64,000 nucleotides of DNA, taken from assembly GCF_009363615.1 (NCBI RefSeq), contig NZ_CP045384.1:1796501-1860500 (forward strand). The letters run 5' to 3'. The translations under genes and the position numbers were made by a program. Source of the DNA: Ruegeria sp. THAF33 (GTDB lineage: Bacteria > Pseudomonadota > Alphaproteobacteria > Rhodobacterales > Rhodobacteraceae). This document shows, piece by piece, positions 52,877-60,918 of the stretch (its first letter is position 1; each line of letters opens with the position of its first letter). The notes beneath the pieces are model-generated. The model was not told the DNA's origin and ran no database searches. It saw only the letters and a program-made list of their open reading frames with translations.

Positions 52877-53719
52877 ATGGTGTCCAAATCGCTGACCCAG
52901 ATGGCGACTGAAGTTCTTGCAACGGCAGAAGGTCGGGAAAAGACCGCCCTGTCCAAACAGCACGCCGCCGCGTGGTTTGCGTCGCGCAAGGGCGACGCGC
53001 CCCCGATCGAGATCGGGACGGCGTCACCCCCGCTGCAACCCGCGCGCCCGGAACGGCCAGAACTCCTGTCTCCGCGCGAGGTACCAAAGCGCAAACCGGG
53101 CACCGAAGCGGGCCGCATCGCCCTTTTGCACGCCGTGGCGCATATCGAACTGAACGCCGTCGATCTGCATTGGGATATCATTGCCCGCTTTGGCCATGTG
53201 CCGATGCCGATCGGGTTTTATGACGATTGGGTAAAATGCGCCGAAGAGGAATCGCGCCATTTCGAGATGGTCTGCGATTGTCTGGAACAAATGGGCAGCC
53301 ATTACGGCGCCTTGCCCGCCCATGCGGGAATGTGGCGCGCGGCCGAGGACACTGCAGACGACCTGATGGGACGGCTTGCGGTCGTGCCGATGGTTCTCGA
53401 AGCGCGTGGTCTGGATGTGACCCCCGGCATGATCGAGATTTTTCGCAAGGCCAAGTCTGAGCAGGCCATCGCGGCACTTGAGGTGATCTATGCCGAAGAA
53501 GTCGGCCATGTCGCTTATGGGTCTAAGTGGTTTCACTTCCTATGCGGCCGGGAAAACACGGACCCCAAGGATGTGTTTCACGCATTGGTACGCCGGTATT
53601 TCCACGGCGTCCTCAAACCACCCTTCAACGAGGAAAAACGGGCTGAGGCCGGGTTGCCGCCCGATTTCTACTGGCCGCTGACCGAAGACCTACCCGCGCC
53701 CGGCGATATCACCAACTGA
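52877..53719 (+). CDS. DUF455 ferritin-like protein
   Basis: A 280-residue ferritin-like four-helix protein of the DUF455 family. The likely diiron ligands are in HIELNAVDLHWD, AEEESRHFEM and YAEEVGHVAYG, spaced as in other ferritin-like domains. MiaE, a tRNA hydroxylase, is a distant relative, but this family is uncharacterised. A GCGGAG precedes the ATG. It follows bcp directly, so a joint oxidative or metal-related role is possible. Confidence 0.85.
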   Translation: MVSKSLTQMATEVLATAEGREKTALSKQHAAAWFASRKGDAPPIEIGTASPPLQPARPERPELLSPREVPKRKPGTEAGRIALLHAVAHIELNAVDLHWDIIARFGHVPMPIGFYDDWVKCAEEESRHFEMVCDCLEQMGSHYGALPAHAGMWRAAEDTADDLMGRLAVVPMVLEARGLDVTPGMIEIFRKAKSEQAIAALEVIYAEEVGHVAYGSKWFHFLCGRENTDPKDVFHALVRRYFHGVLKPPFNEEKRAEAGLPPDFYWPLTEDLPAPGDITN

Positions 53720-53893
53720 CGCCTCAACATGCTTTTCGGCAATTTCCCGCCGATCTTTGGGGGGATTTCTACGCAGTTGGCGCCAGACTGATCAACAAAC
53801 TTGCCCGAACGCTGCCTGCCCTTTATGCAGTCGGCCCAAGGAGCGGCCGGCACTCACAACCGGTCCCGATCTTGGGGATGAGAGGTAGGACGC

Positions 53894-55225
53894 GTGCGAA
53901 CACGTCTGGCAATAAAAATACACTCCGCATTTGAACGGTACTTTCCGGAACGCCGGGTTTTTCTGAAGTCTGACAAAGATACACGTTTTATCCGTCTCAG
54001 CTCGGAAACGCAGGTGGTCGCGGTGGCCGGTGTTGCCGTCATGGTCGGATGGACCGCGGTCGCAACTGCCATTCTGCTTATGGACAGCATCGGTTCGGGC
54101 AACTTCCGGGAACAGGCGAAACGCGACCAGGCAACCTATCAGGAACGATTGAATGTCCTGTCCGCAGAACGCGACGCCCGTGCGCAGGAAGCCCTCGCCG
54201 CTCAGGATCGATTCAACGCCGCGCTGGAACAGATATCCGCCATGCAGTCCGAACTGCTGGCTTCGGAAAACCGCCGTCGCGAACTTGAGACGGGGATCGA
54301 AGTCATTCAGACCACGCTGCGCACAACCATGAAACAGCGGGAAGATGCGCGGGCGGAACTGGCGGCGCTGAAGCAGGAAAACAGCAACACAGACATGTAC
54401 GTAACGGCCTCCAGCGCGCCGGTACAGATGGCCTTCATGACGGACGCTCTGGCGCGTACGGCCGAGGAACGCGATCAGATCGCCGCCGACGCCCGCGAGG
54501 CACTGGACCAGCGCGATGATCTTGAGCTGGAAATTCGCCTTATGCAGGAACGCAGCGACGAGATTTTCCGGCAGTTGGAAGAGGCCATGGTGATTTCGGT
54601 CGAGCCGTTGGACAAGATGTTCCGTCAGGCGGGAATGCCAACAGACCGTATCATCGAAGAGGTCCGGCGCGGATACAGCGGTATGGGCGGTCCGCTGACC
54701 CCTTTATCCCTTAGCACGCGCGGTGAGGTGGACGAGTTGTCCGCCGAGGAAGCCCGCGCGAATACATTGCTGAAACAGATGGATCAGTTGAACCTTTACC
54801 GACTTGCGGCGGAAAAGGCCCCCTTTGCCAATCCTGTACATTCGGCCGTGCGTTTCACCAGCGGCTATGGCAGCCGGCGCGACCCCAAAACCGGTGGTCG
54901 CCGGATGCATAACGGGGTCGATTTCGCAGGGCCGCAAGGCACGGATATCTTTGCGACCGCAGACGGCGTCGTTACCCATGCAGGCTGGCAATCCGGTTTC
55001 GGACGGCTTGTGAAAATCAAGCACGCATTCGGAATTGAGACACTTTACGCTCATAACACCAAGATCAACGTGAAGGTTGGTCAAAGGGTCTCGCGCGGGG
55101 ATCATATTGCTGATATGGGTAGCACCGGACGGTCGACCGGCACGCATCTGCACTATGAGGTGCGCGTGAACGGAAAACCCGTAAACCCAATGACTTACAT
55201 CAAGGCTGCGAGAAATGTTTTCTAA
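53894..55225 (+). CDS. M23 peptidase with coiled coil (bactofilin-linked)
   Basis: A 443-residue cell-wall hydrolase. A single membrane helix (about residues 40-63, VVAVAGVAVMVGWTAVATAILLM) is followed by a long coiled coil (about 70-250) and a C-terminal M23 (LytM) domain with GYGSRRDPKTGGRRMHNGVDFAGP and HLHYEV, which carry the Zn ligands (H and D). The start is a GTG (53894) with AGGTAGGA upstream. It overlaps the bactofilin gene by 11 nt, the layout of the LmdC/BacA-type pair that couples bactofilin to peptidoglycan cutting. Confidence 0.92.
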   Translation: MRTRLAIKIHSAFERYFPERRVFLKSDKDTRFIRLSSETQVVAVAGVAVMVGWTAVATAILLMDSIGSGNFREQAKRDQATYQERLNVLSAERDARAQEALAAQDRFNAALEQISAMQSELLASENRRRELETGIEVIQTTLRTTMKQREDARAELAALKQENSNTDMYVTASSAPVQMAFMTDALARTAEERDQIAADAREALDQRDDLELEIRLMQERSDEIFRQLEEAMVISVEPLDKMFRQAGMPTDRIIEEVRRGYSGMGGPLTPLSLSTRGEVDELSAEEARANTLLKQMDQLNLYRLAAEKAPFANPVHSAVRFTSGYGSRRDPKTGGRRMHNGVDFAGPQGTDIFATADGVVTHAGWQSGFGRLVKIKHAFGIETLYAHNTKINVKVGQRVSRGDHIADMGSTGRSTGTHLHYEVRVNGKPVNPMTYIKAARNVF

Positions 55226-55715
55226 AAGCAAAATCAACGAGCCCGCATCCAAGGCACCCGAGGCGGCCAAACCAGCCGCTCCGGCGACCCCAGCGGCCCC
55301 TGCACCGACCGAGTCGAAACCTGCCACCGCACCCAAGCCCAAGCCGCCTGCGTCGGTTCTGTCTTCGGATCTGCACATCACTGGCAATATCAAAACCTCT
55401 GGTGACATACAGGTGGAAGGCACAGTCGAAGGCGACATCCGCGCTCACCTTCTGACAATTGGTGAATCGGCAACGATCAAAGGTGAAGTCACCGCAGATG
55501 ACGTCGTGATCAACGGACGTATTGTGGGTCGCGTACGTGGTCTCAAGGTGCGTCTGACATCGACCGCACGTGTCGAAGGCGACATCATCCACAAGACCAT
55601 CGCCATCGAAAGCGGAGCGCATTTCGAAGGGTCTGTACAGCGCCAGGACGATCCGCTGAATCCGGGCCGCAGCGCCAAAGCCGGATCGAACCCGGCAGCA
55701 GACGTCAAACAGTAA
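55215..55715 (+). CDS. Bactofilin
   Basis: A 166-residue cytoskeletal bactofilin (polymer-forming DUF583). A Pro/Ala-rich N-terminal linker (about residues 8-48) precedes the conserved beta-helix, which reads SVLSSDLHITGNIKTSGDIQVEGTVEGDIRAHLLTIGESATIKGEV and continues to IESGAHFEGSV. It overlaps the M23 gene by 11 nt, so the two are coupled and probably act together on cell shape. A strong terminator follows. Confidence 0.95.
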   Translation: MFSKSKINEPASKAPEAAKPAAPATPAAPAPTESKPATAPKPKPPASVLSSDLHITGNIKTSGDIQVEGTVEGDIRAHLLTIGESATIKGEVTADDVVINGRIVGRVRGLKVRLTSTARVEGDIIHKTIAIESGAHFEGSVQRQDDPLNPGRSAKAGSNPAADVKQ

Positions 55716-55738
55716 TTCGACCCATCAGGTCAGATCGG

Positions 55739-55773
55739 AAACGCCGCTGGGAGACCAGCGGCGTTTCTTTTTT
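55739..55773 (+). terminator. Rho-independent terminator after bactofilin
   Basis: A perfect 12-bp stem, AAACGCCGCTGG (55739-55750) and CCAGCGGCGTTT (55755-55766), with a GAGA loop, followed by CTTTTTT. It is one of the clearest intrinsic terminators in the window. Confidence 0.95.
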
Positions 55774-55836
55774 GCACCGCAGCCTATACCCGGGAAACTT
55801 GTTTTGATCCCGCCGGGATCACGTTAGGGTCGGGCC

Positions 55837-56646
55837 ATGTTGATTTTTCTGACACTTATTGCGGTGATCGCCGCAGGTCTGGTCTTTTACTTCTGGTCCA
55901 AACGACAGGCGCGCCACGCCCTGTTGGCCGCGCCGTTGACTGACAAACAACGGCAGCTTGTCGACGCTCAGGTCCCGATTTTGCGGAAACTGCCGCAAGG
56001 CCTGCGCGCAAAGCTGGAGGGCAAGATCAACCTGTTCCTTGATCAGGTTGAATTCATTGGGTGTGACGGCCTGGACGTTACCGAAGACATGCAACTGTCC
56101 ATCGCCGCGCAAGCCTGTCTGCTGGTTGTGAATACCGATCTCTGGTATGACAATCTGACCACCATCCTGATCTATCCCAGCGCATTCAAATCCAGGCAGA
56201 GCCGGCACAGCGGCTATGTCGTCACCGAGAAGGAAATCGTGCGCACAGGGGAAAGCTGGAACCGCGGCCCGGTGATCCTGTCCTGGGCGCATAGCCAGCG
56301 CGGGGCCATGAACGATCATGACGGCCAAAATGTTGTGTTTCACGAATTTGCCCATCAGATCGACGATCTGACAGGGTCGGCCAACGGAGTGCCCGTACTT
56401 AGCGACGACCAAAGCTTTTCAGAATGGGAATCCGCATTCCTGACAGCCTATGACGCGCATGTCCGCGCCGTCGATTCCGGGCAGCCAACCGTAATCGACC
56501 CCTATGGCGCGGAAGGGCACGAGGAGTTTTTCGCCGTTTCGGTTGAAGTGTTTTTTGAGCGACCAAAGGCCCTGCGCAGGTCGGACCCGGAGGTTTACAA
56601 GCAACTCTCCAAGCTGTTTCACCTGGACCCTTCTCAATGGCACTAA
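55837..56646 (+). CDS. MtfA-like zinc peptidase (M90)
   Basis: A 269-residue zinc-dependent peptidase related to MtfA, which in E. coli binds and inactivates the glucose repressor Mlc and has peptidase activity. An N-terminal hydrophobic helix (residues 1-20) anchors it. HEFAH is at residues 169-173 (VVFHEFAHQIDDLTG), with a second conserved Glu in EFFAVSVEVFFERP. The E. coli-type role is inferred; Mlc is not present in the window. Confidence 0.85.
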   Translation: MLIFLTLIAVIAAGLVFYFWSKRQARHALLAAPLTDKQRQLVDAQVPILRKLPQGLRAKLEGKINLFLDQVEFIGCDGLDVTEDMQLSIAAQACLLVVNTDLWYDNLTTILIYPSAFKSRQSRHSGYVVTEKEIVRTGESWNRGPVILSWAHSQRGAMNDHDGQNVVFHEFAHQIDDLTGSANGVPVLSDDQSFSEWESAFLTAYDAHVRAVDSGQPTVIDPYGAEGHEEFFAVSVEVFFERPKALRRSDPEVYKQLSKLFHLDPSQWH

Positions 56647-56759
56647 GGGCTTTTCGACACCTGGTGCGAGGGTGCCGGGAAAATTCCCCGTTCGGCACAA
56701 TTTAACAAAAGTTAATTTATGAACTACGCTTAAGCGCATTGCATTGTGGAGGAAATTTC

Positions 56760-57449
56760 ATGTCATCAAAACTACTGGCCGAGTTCTTCGGCACCTTCTG
56801 GCTGGTTCTCGGAGGTTGCGGCAGTGCCGTATTGGCAGCGGGCGTTGCAGATGTCGGCATTGGGTGGCTTGGCGTTTCCTTCGCCTTCGGCCTGACGGTT
56901 CTGACAATGGCTTACACGGTTGGCCATATCTCGGGCGGGCACTTCAATCCGGCGGTCAGCCTGGGTCTGATGATCGGCGGGCGGTTTCCGGCAAAGGATC
57001 TGCTGCCCTACTGGATCGCTCAGGTCATCGGCGCCATCGCCGCCGCAGTGGTTCTGTATCTGATCGTCAGCGGTGCGCCCGACTTCGCCGGCGTCGGGGG
57101 ATTTGCGTCCAACGGATATGGTGAGGCCTCGCCCGGCGGGTATTCTTTGATGTCCGCTCTGGTGATCGAGATCGTGATGACCGCTTTCTTCATCCTGATC
57201 ATCCTGGGTGCAACCTCGGACAAGGCGCCGGCTGGTTTCGCCCCCATCGCAATTGGTCTGGCCTTGACCCTGATCCACCTGGTATCAATTCCGGTCACCA
57301 ACACTTCGGTCAACCCGGCCCGGTCCACAGGCGTCGCCCTGTTTGCCGACGGCCCTGCCCTGTCACAGCTGTGGCTGTTCTGGGTGGCCCCGCTGATCGG
57401 CGGCGCGATCGGTGCGGTCATCTGGAAAGCGATGTCAAAAGACGATTGA
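56760..57449 (+). CDS. aqpZ: Aquaporin Z
   Basis: A 229-residue MIP-family water channel. Both NPA boxes are present: [12 protein letters not shown] in the first half and [15 protein letters not shown] in the second. Six helices and a [19 protein letters not shown] start are typical of AqpZ. I chose the ATG at 56760, which follows GTGGAGG; a few codons further upstream are possible but less likely. Cytoplasmic membrane. Confidence 0.95.
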   Translation: MSSKLLAEFFGTFWLVLGGCGSAVLAAGVADVGIGWLGVSFAFGLTVLTMAYTVGHISGGHFNPAVSLGLMIGGRFPAKDLLPYWIAQVIGAIAAAVVLYLIVSGAPDFAGVGGFASNGYGEASPGGYSLMSALVIEIVMTAFFILIILGATSDKAPAGFAPIAIGLALTLIHLVSIPVTNTSVNPARSTGVALFADGPALSQLWLFWVAPLIGGAIGAVIWKAMSKDD

Positions 57450-57472
57450 GTTTCGTTCAATCTACCAAAAGG

Positions 57473-57506
57473 AACAGCCCGGCGCTCTTTGAAACGCCGG
57501 GCTGTT
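57473..57506. terminator. Bidirectional terminator between aqpZ and a PPIase
   Basis: AACAGCCCGGCG (57473-57484) pairs perfectly with CGCCGGGCTGTT (57495-57506) around a 10-nt loop, between convergent genes. Both flanks are only modestly T-rich, so it can act on both strands but with weak U-tracts. Confidence 0.8.
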
Positions 57507-57511
57507 TCGGT

Positions 57512-58069
57512 TCATTCGGTGACGGTGACTTTTTTCATCACGTCGGGCTGTCCCGTAACCGCTCCGGTCTGGGAATGCCCCCGTTTGATTGCATCCACCA
57601 CGTCCATCCCGTCGGTCACCTGACCGACCACGGTGTACTGGCCATCCAGAAACGGGCCGGGTTCGAACATGATAAAGAACTGCGAATTGGCTGAATCCGG
57701 GTTTTGCGACCGGGCCATGCCGACCACGCCACGATCAAAGGTCAGATCAGAAAACTCAGCCGGCAGATCCGGGCGGTCTGACCCACCACGCCCGGCATAC
57801 CGCATGTCAAAGCCGTTCGCGGTGGAATTGCCGTATTGAACATCGCCGGTCTGGGCCATGAAACCTTCGATCACGCGGTGGAACACCACACCATCATACT
57901 TGCCGTCCGCAGCCAGTACCGTGATCTGTTCCACGTGCTTCGGCGCGACATCTTCGAACAGATCGATGGAGATCGTGCCATTGGCCCCTTCCCCTTCGAC
58001 CTCGATCTGCAAACCGCTGGCCAGCGCCGGGCTTGCCAGCAAGGCAAAGGTGGCGGCAAGCTTATACAT
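57512..58069 (-). CDS. Periplasmic cyclophilin-type peptidylprolyl isomerase
   Basis: A 185-residue cyclophilin with a signal peptide (MYKLAATFALLASPALA, then SG). The isomerase core has FHRVIEGFMAQTGDVQYG, RSQNPDSANSQFFIMFEP and LDGQYTVVGQV. It catalyses cis-trans isomerisation of X-Pro bonds in the periplasm. It overlaps the end of the cytosolic cyclophilin gene by 8 nt, so the two are coupled. Confidence 0.92.
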   Translation of the reverse strand: MYKLAATFALLASPALASGLQIEVEGEGANGTISIDLFEDVAPKHVEQITVLAADGKYDGVVFHRVIEGFMAQTGDVQYGNSTANGFDMRYAGRGGSDRPDLPAEFSDLTFDRGVVGMARSQNPDSANSQFFIMFEPGPFLDGQYTVVGQVTDGMDVVDAIKRGHSQTGAVTGQPDVMKKVTVTE

Positions 58070-58568
58070 CTGCGGCCACCTTGACGCTGATCATGCGGTC
58101 GGGGTTCGCAGGCGGCTCGCCACGTACGATCGCGTCCACATGCTCCATGCCTTCGATGACACGGCCGTAAACGGTGTATTGACCGTTCAGGAAGTGGTTG
58201 TCCTTGAAGTTGATGAAGAACTGAGAGTTGGCTGAATCCGGGTTCTGCGACCGGGCCGCGCCCAGCGTACCGCGATCATGGGGCAGCTTGGAGAACTCTG
58301 CCGGTACGTTCGGCAGCGACGAACCGCCGGTCCCCGCCATACGCAGGTTGAACCCATCTTCCATGTCGCCATGCTGCACGTCACCGGTTTGGGCCATGAA
58401 GCCGTCGATCACTCGGTGAAAGGCCACGTTGTCGTATTCTCCGCTGCGGGCCAGTTCTTTCATCCGCGCGCTGTGCAAAGGCGCCACATCCGGCAGCAGC
58501 TCGATGACGACATTGCCGTCTTTCAGCTCGATGATGATCGTGTTTTCGGGATCCTTGATCTCGGCCAT
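58062..58568 (-). CDS. Cytosolic cyclophilin-type peptidylprolyl isomerase
   Basis: A 168-residue cyclophilin without a signal peptide. Core motifs are FHRVIDGFMAQTGDVQHG, RSQNPDSANSQFFINFKD and LNGQYTVYGRVIEGME. A GGAGGG precedes the ATG. It is the first gene of a two-cyclophilin operon and is divergent from pgk. Confidence 0.93.
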   Translation of the reverse strand: MAEIKDPENTIIIELKDGNVVIELLPDVAPLHSARMKELARSGEYDNVAFHRVIDGFMAQTGDVQHGDMEDGFNLRMAGTGGSSLPNVPAEFSKLPHDRGTLGAARSQNPDSANSQFFINFKDNHFLNGQYTVYGRVIEGMEHVDAIVRGEPPANPDRMISVKVAADV

Positions 58569-58701
58569 GAGGCCCTCCTGTCGTTTATCTTGCGCAAATA
58601 CCTATGACGCACGCGTACGAATGCCAAGTGACGCATTGACCTGAGGGCAAATTGCAGGAAAAGAACCGCCTAAATCATTTGCCAATGACAAGGATCGCAC
58701 A

Positions 58702-59892
58702 ATGGGCTGGAAAACACTGGACGATATGGACCTGAACGGCAAACGCGTACTTGTGCGTGTGGATATCAACGTGCCCGTGGTTGACGGTGTTGTGACCGAC
58801 GCCACCCGCATCCAGAGAATCGTGCCGACGGTGCGCGATATTCTGGCCGCAGGCGGCAAACCGATCCTTCTGGCCCATTTCGGTCGCCCCGGAGGAGAGC
58901 GGCGCGAGAACCTGTCGCTCAAGCAACTGGTTCCGACCCTCGAAAGCGCTTTTGACGCCAAAGTCCTGTTTGCCGCCGACTGTGTCGGAACCGAGGCCGA
59001 ACTGGCGGCGCAGGCGTTGCAGCCCGGCCAGGTGCTGTTACTTGAGAACACGCGTTTTCACGCTGCGGAAACCAAGAACGATGCCGATCTGGCCGCAGGT
59101 ATGGCCAGGCTGGGTAACGTGTACTGCAACGACGCGTTTTCAGCGGCGCACCGGGCCCACAGCTCGACCGAGGCCATCGCGCGCCTGCTGCCCGCCTGTG
59201 CCGGTCGTTTGATGCAGGCCGAGTTGCAGGCACTGGAAAGCGCGTTAGGCGCGCCCGAACGCCCCGTAACAGCGGTTGTGGGCGGGGCCAAGGTTTCGAC
59301 CAAGCTGGAATTGCTGGGCAACCTGATCGACAAGGTCGATTATCTGGTGATCGGTGGCGGCATGGCCAATACGTTCCTTGTCGCGCAAGGTGTCAGTGTC
59401 GGAAAATCGCTGGCCGAAACTGCGATGAAAGACACCGCAGCCGAAATTCTGACCAAAGCCGAAAGCACCGGCTGTCAGATCGTTCTGCCACGTGACGTCG
59501 TGGTTGCCGAAACGTTTGAAGCCAACGCCCCTCATCAGGTTTTGCCTGCGGATCAATGCCCCGAAGATGGCATGATCCTGGACGCTGGCCCCGAAAGCGT
59601 GGCCGCGATCATCGAGATATTCGAAAAAAGCAAAACCCTGATCTGGAACGGACCGCTGGGCGCATTCGAACTGGAACCGTTCGACGCCGCCACCAATGCC
59701 GCCGCCTTGAAGGCGGCCGCGCTCAGCCGTTCGGGCCAGCTGATCTCGGTCGCCGGAGGTGGAGACACGGTTGCTGCCCTGAACGCCTCGGGTGCCGCCA
59801 AGGACTTCACCTATATCTCGACCGCGGGTGGCGCGTTTCTGGAATGGATGGAAGGCAAAACGCTGCCCGGTGTCGCAGCGCTGGATCAGTAA
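58702..59892 (+). CDS. pgk: Phosphoglycerate kinase
   Basis: A 396-residue glycolytic enzyme that converts 1,3-bisphosphoglycerate and ADP to 3-phosphoglycerate and ATP. The N-terminal substrate motif [11 protein letters not shown] and LAHFGRPGG, the hinge region [15 protein letters not shown] and the C-terminal nucleotide site [11 protein letters not shown] are present. AAGGAT precedes the ATG. A hairpin at 59936-59958 lies 44 nt after the stop. Confidence 0.96.
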   Translation: MGWKTLDDMDLNGKRVLVRVDINVPVVDGVVTDATRIQRIVPTVRDILAAGGKPILLAHFGRPGGERRENLSLKQLVPTLESAFDAKVLFAADCVGTEAELAAQALQPGQVLLLENTRFHAAETKNDADLAAGMARLGNVYCNDAFSAAHRAHSSTEAIARLLPACAGRLMQAELQALESALGAPERPVTAVVGGAKVSTKLELLGNLIDKVDYLVIGGGMANTFLVAQGVSVGKSLAETAMKDTAAEILTKAESTGCQIVLPRDVVVAETFEANAPHQVLPADQCPEDGMILDAGPESVAAIIEIFEKSKTLIWNGPLGAFELEPFDAATNAAALKAAALSRSGQLISVAGGGDTVAALNASGAAKDFTYISTAGGAFLEWMEGKTLPGVAALDQ

Positions 59893-59935
59893 GCACCACT
59901 TGCCGCCTTTGATCGCCTGACATGGTCCATGGTAG

Positions 59936-59958
59936 TATCCCCTTTTGAACGGGGGATA
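59936..59958 (+). promoter_or_regulatory. Hairpin covering the Shine-Dalgarno of the LprI-like gene
   Basis: TATCCCC (59936-59942) pairs with GGGGATA (59952-59958) around a 9-nt loop. The G-rich arm overlaps the GGGGGA Shine-Dalgarno of the GTG start at 59964, so translation could be masked when the stem forms. It could also be a weak pgk terminator, though no T-run follows. Confidence 0.5.
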
Positions 59959-59963
59959 TTGCG

Positions 59964-60308
59964 GTGAAGCCAATTTACCTTCTTGTCCTAATAATGCTGC
60001 CCTGCTCTGCCGCTGCTCAATCCAGTTGCAGCGGCCAAACCCAGCTTGACGCCAATTTCTGCGCCAAGGAACAATGGGAGGCCGCAGATCGCGAACTCAA
60101 CCGGTTGTGGGCACAGATCAAACCCGCAGCCGATGCGCGCGGCGACGGTGATGCCCTTCTGACCGAACAACGCGCCTGGCTGAAGGCCCGAGACGCAACC
60201 TGCGACAAGGAATGGTCGGGCGGCGGCAGCGCTGCACCGATGTTCTACTGGACCTGCATGAAAGAACAGACCGTCGCGCGAAATCAGGCGCTGGAATCAT
60301 GGCGCTGA
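59964..60308 (+). CDS. LprI-like (DUF1311) secreted protein
   Basis: A 114-residue exported protein with a signal peptide (MKPIYLLVLIMLPCSAAAQ) and the DUF1311/LprI pattern: CSGQTQLDANFCAKEQWEAADRELNRLW and paired cysteines (C21, C32 and later C82, C100 or so). LprI relatives inhibit lysozyme. It starts at a GTG (59964) behind GGGGGA, inside the hairpin above. Function in this organism is inferred from family only. Confidence 0.8.
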   Translation: MKPIYLLVLIMLPCSAAAQSSCSGQTQLDANFCAKEQWEAADRELNRLWAQIKPAADARGDGDALLTEQRAWLKARDATCDKEWSGGGSAAPMFYWTCMKEQTVARNQALESWR

Positions 60309-60350
60309 CGCGGATCAGGACGCGCTTAAATAACTCATGAAAAAATCGAA

Positions 60351-60377
60351 ACAGGGGATTCACAACCCGAATCACCT
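60351..60377. promoter_or_regulatory. Inverted repeat with two GANTC sites upstream of ftsB-like gene
   Basis: CAGGGGATTC (60351-60360) and GAATCACCTG (60368-60377) are nearly perfect inverted arms (9 of 10) with a 7-nt spacer. Each arm contains a GANTC site (60356-60360 and 60368-60372), the recognition sequence of the CcrM cell-cycle methylase of alphaproteobacteria. It lies 72-98 nt before the cell-division gene. Confidence 0.35.
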
Positions 60378-60448
60378 GTGACATAGTGTGTTCAGATGCT
60401 CGCAAAGGGCACGTTTTTGAGGCTAGTTTTCATACGGCGGTAAACAGA

Positions 60449-60748
60449 GTGTCCCGTTCCCATCGGCCCGGTTTGGGCTCAATCATCTTCTTCTCGGTGG
60501 CTTTCATGCTTGGTGTGTATTTCACCTTTGCCGCCGTACAAGGTGACTATGGCCTGTTTCGGCGGGTCGAAATTGCTGCGGAACGGGACGCCCTGTCACA
60601 GGACCTGGAAAAGCTGAATGCCCAAATCGCCGAATTGGAAAACCTGACCCGGCGCCTGTCCGACACCTATCTGGATCTTGACCTGCTCGATCAGCAGGCG
60701 CGTTCGGTTCTTGGCATGATCCGGGCAGATGAGATCGTGATCCGCTGA
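60449..60748 (+). CDS. FtsB/DivIC-like septum formation protein
   Basis: A 99-residue division protein. One N-terminal membrane helix (about residues 10-31, GSIIFFSVAFMLGVYFTFAAV) is followed by a coiled coil (about 40-75, AAERDALSQDLEKLNAQIAELENLTRRL) and a short tail with LDLLDQQARSVLGMIRADEIVIR. This is the FtsB/DivIC pattern. The GTG at 60449 is preceded by GGCGG; longer starts are possible. It sits before the pdh operon, the common FtsB-PDH neighbourhood of alphaproteobacteria. Confidence 0.85.
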   Translation: MSRSHRPGLGSIIFFSVAFMLGVYFTFAAVQGDYGLFRRVEIAAERDALSQDLEKLNAQIAELENLTRRLSDTYLDLDLLDQQARSVLGMIRADEIVIR

Positions 60749-60872
60749 TCCTTTTTGGGCTGCCGGACGCCTTCGGACCATCGTCGCATCGCTTTGCCTG
60801 TCGGCTGCGCCACGCCCGCGCGGACGCTGCGTCACATTTCCCCTCGCCAGAAAGCCCCAAATGCTTTATGAG

Positions 60873-60891
60873 ATAGTTTAACGCTAAACTA
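60873..60891 (+). promoter_or_regulatory. Palindromic operator upstream of the pdh operon
   Basis: ATAGTTTAACGCTAAACTA, part of a longer perfect palindrome (10-bp arms, 60871-60880 and 60885-60894). It lies 27-45 nt upstream of the pdhA ATG. It is 18 of 19 identical to the site upstream of lpdA, so one regulator probably binds both. Confidence 0.82.
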
Positions 60892-60918
60892 TCTTGCCGA
60901 AAGGGGGAGATCGCCACT

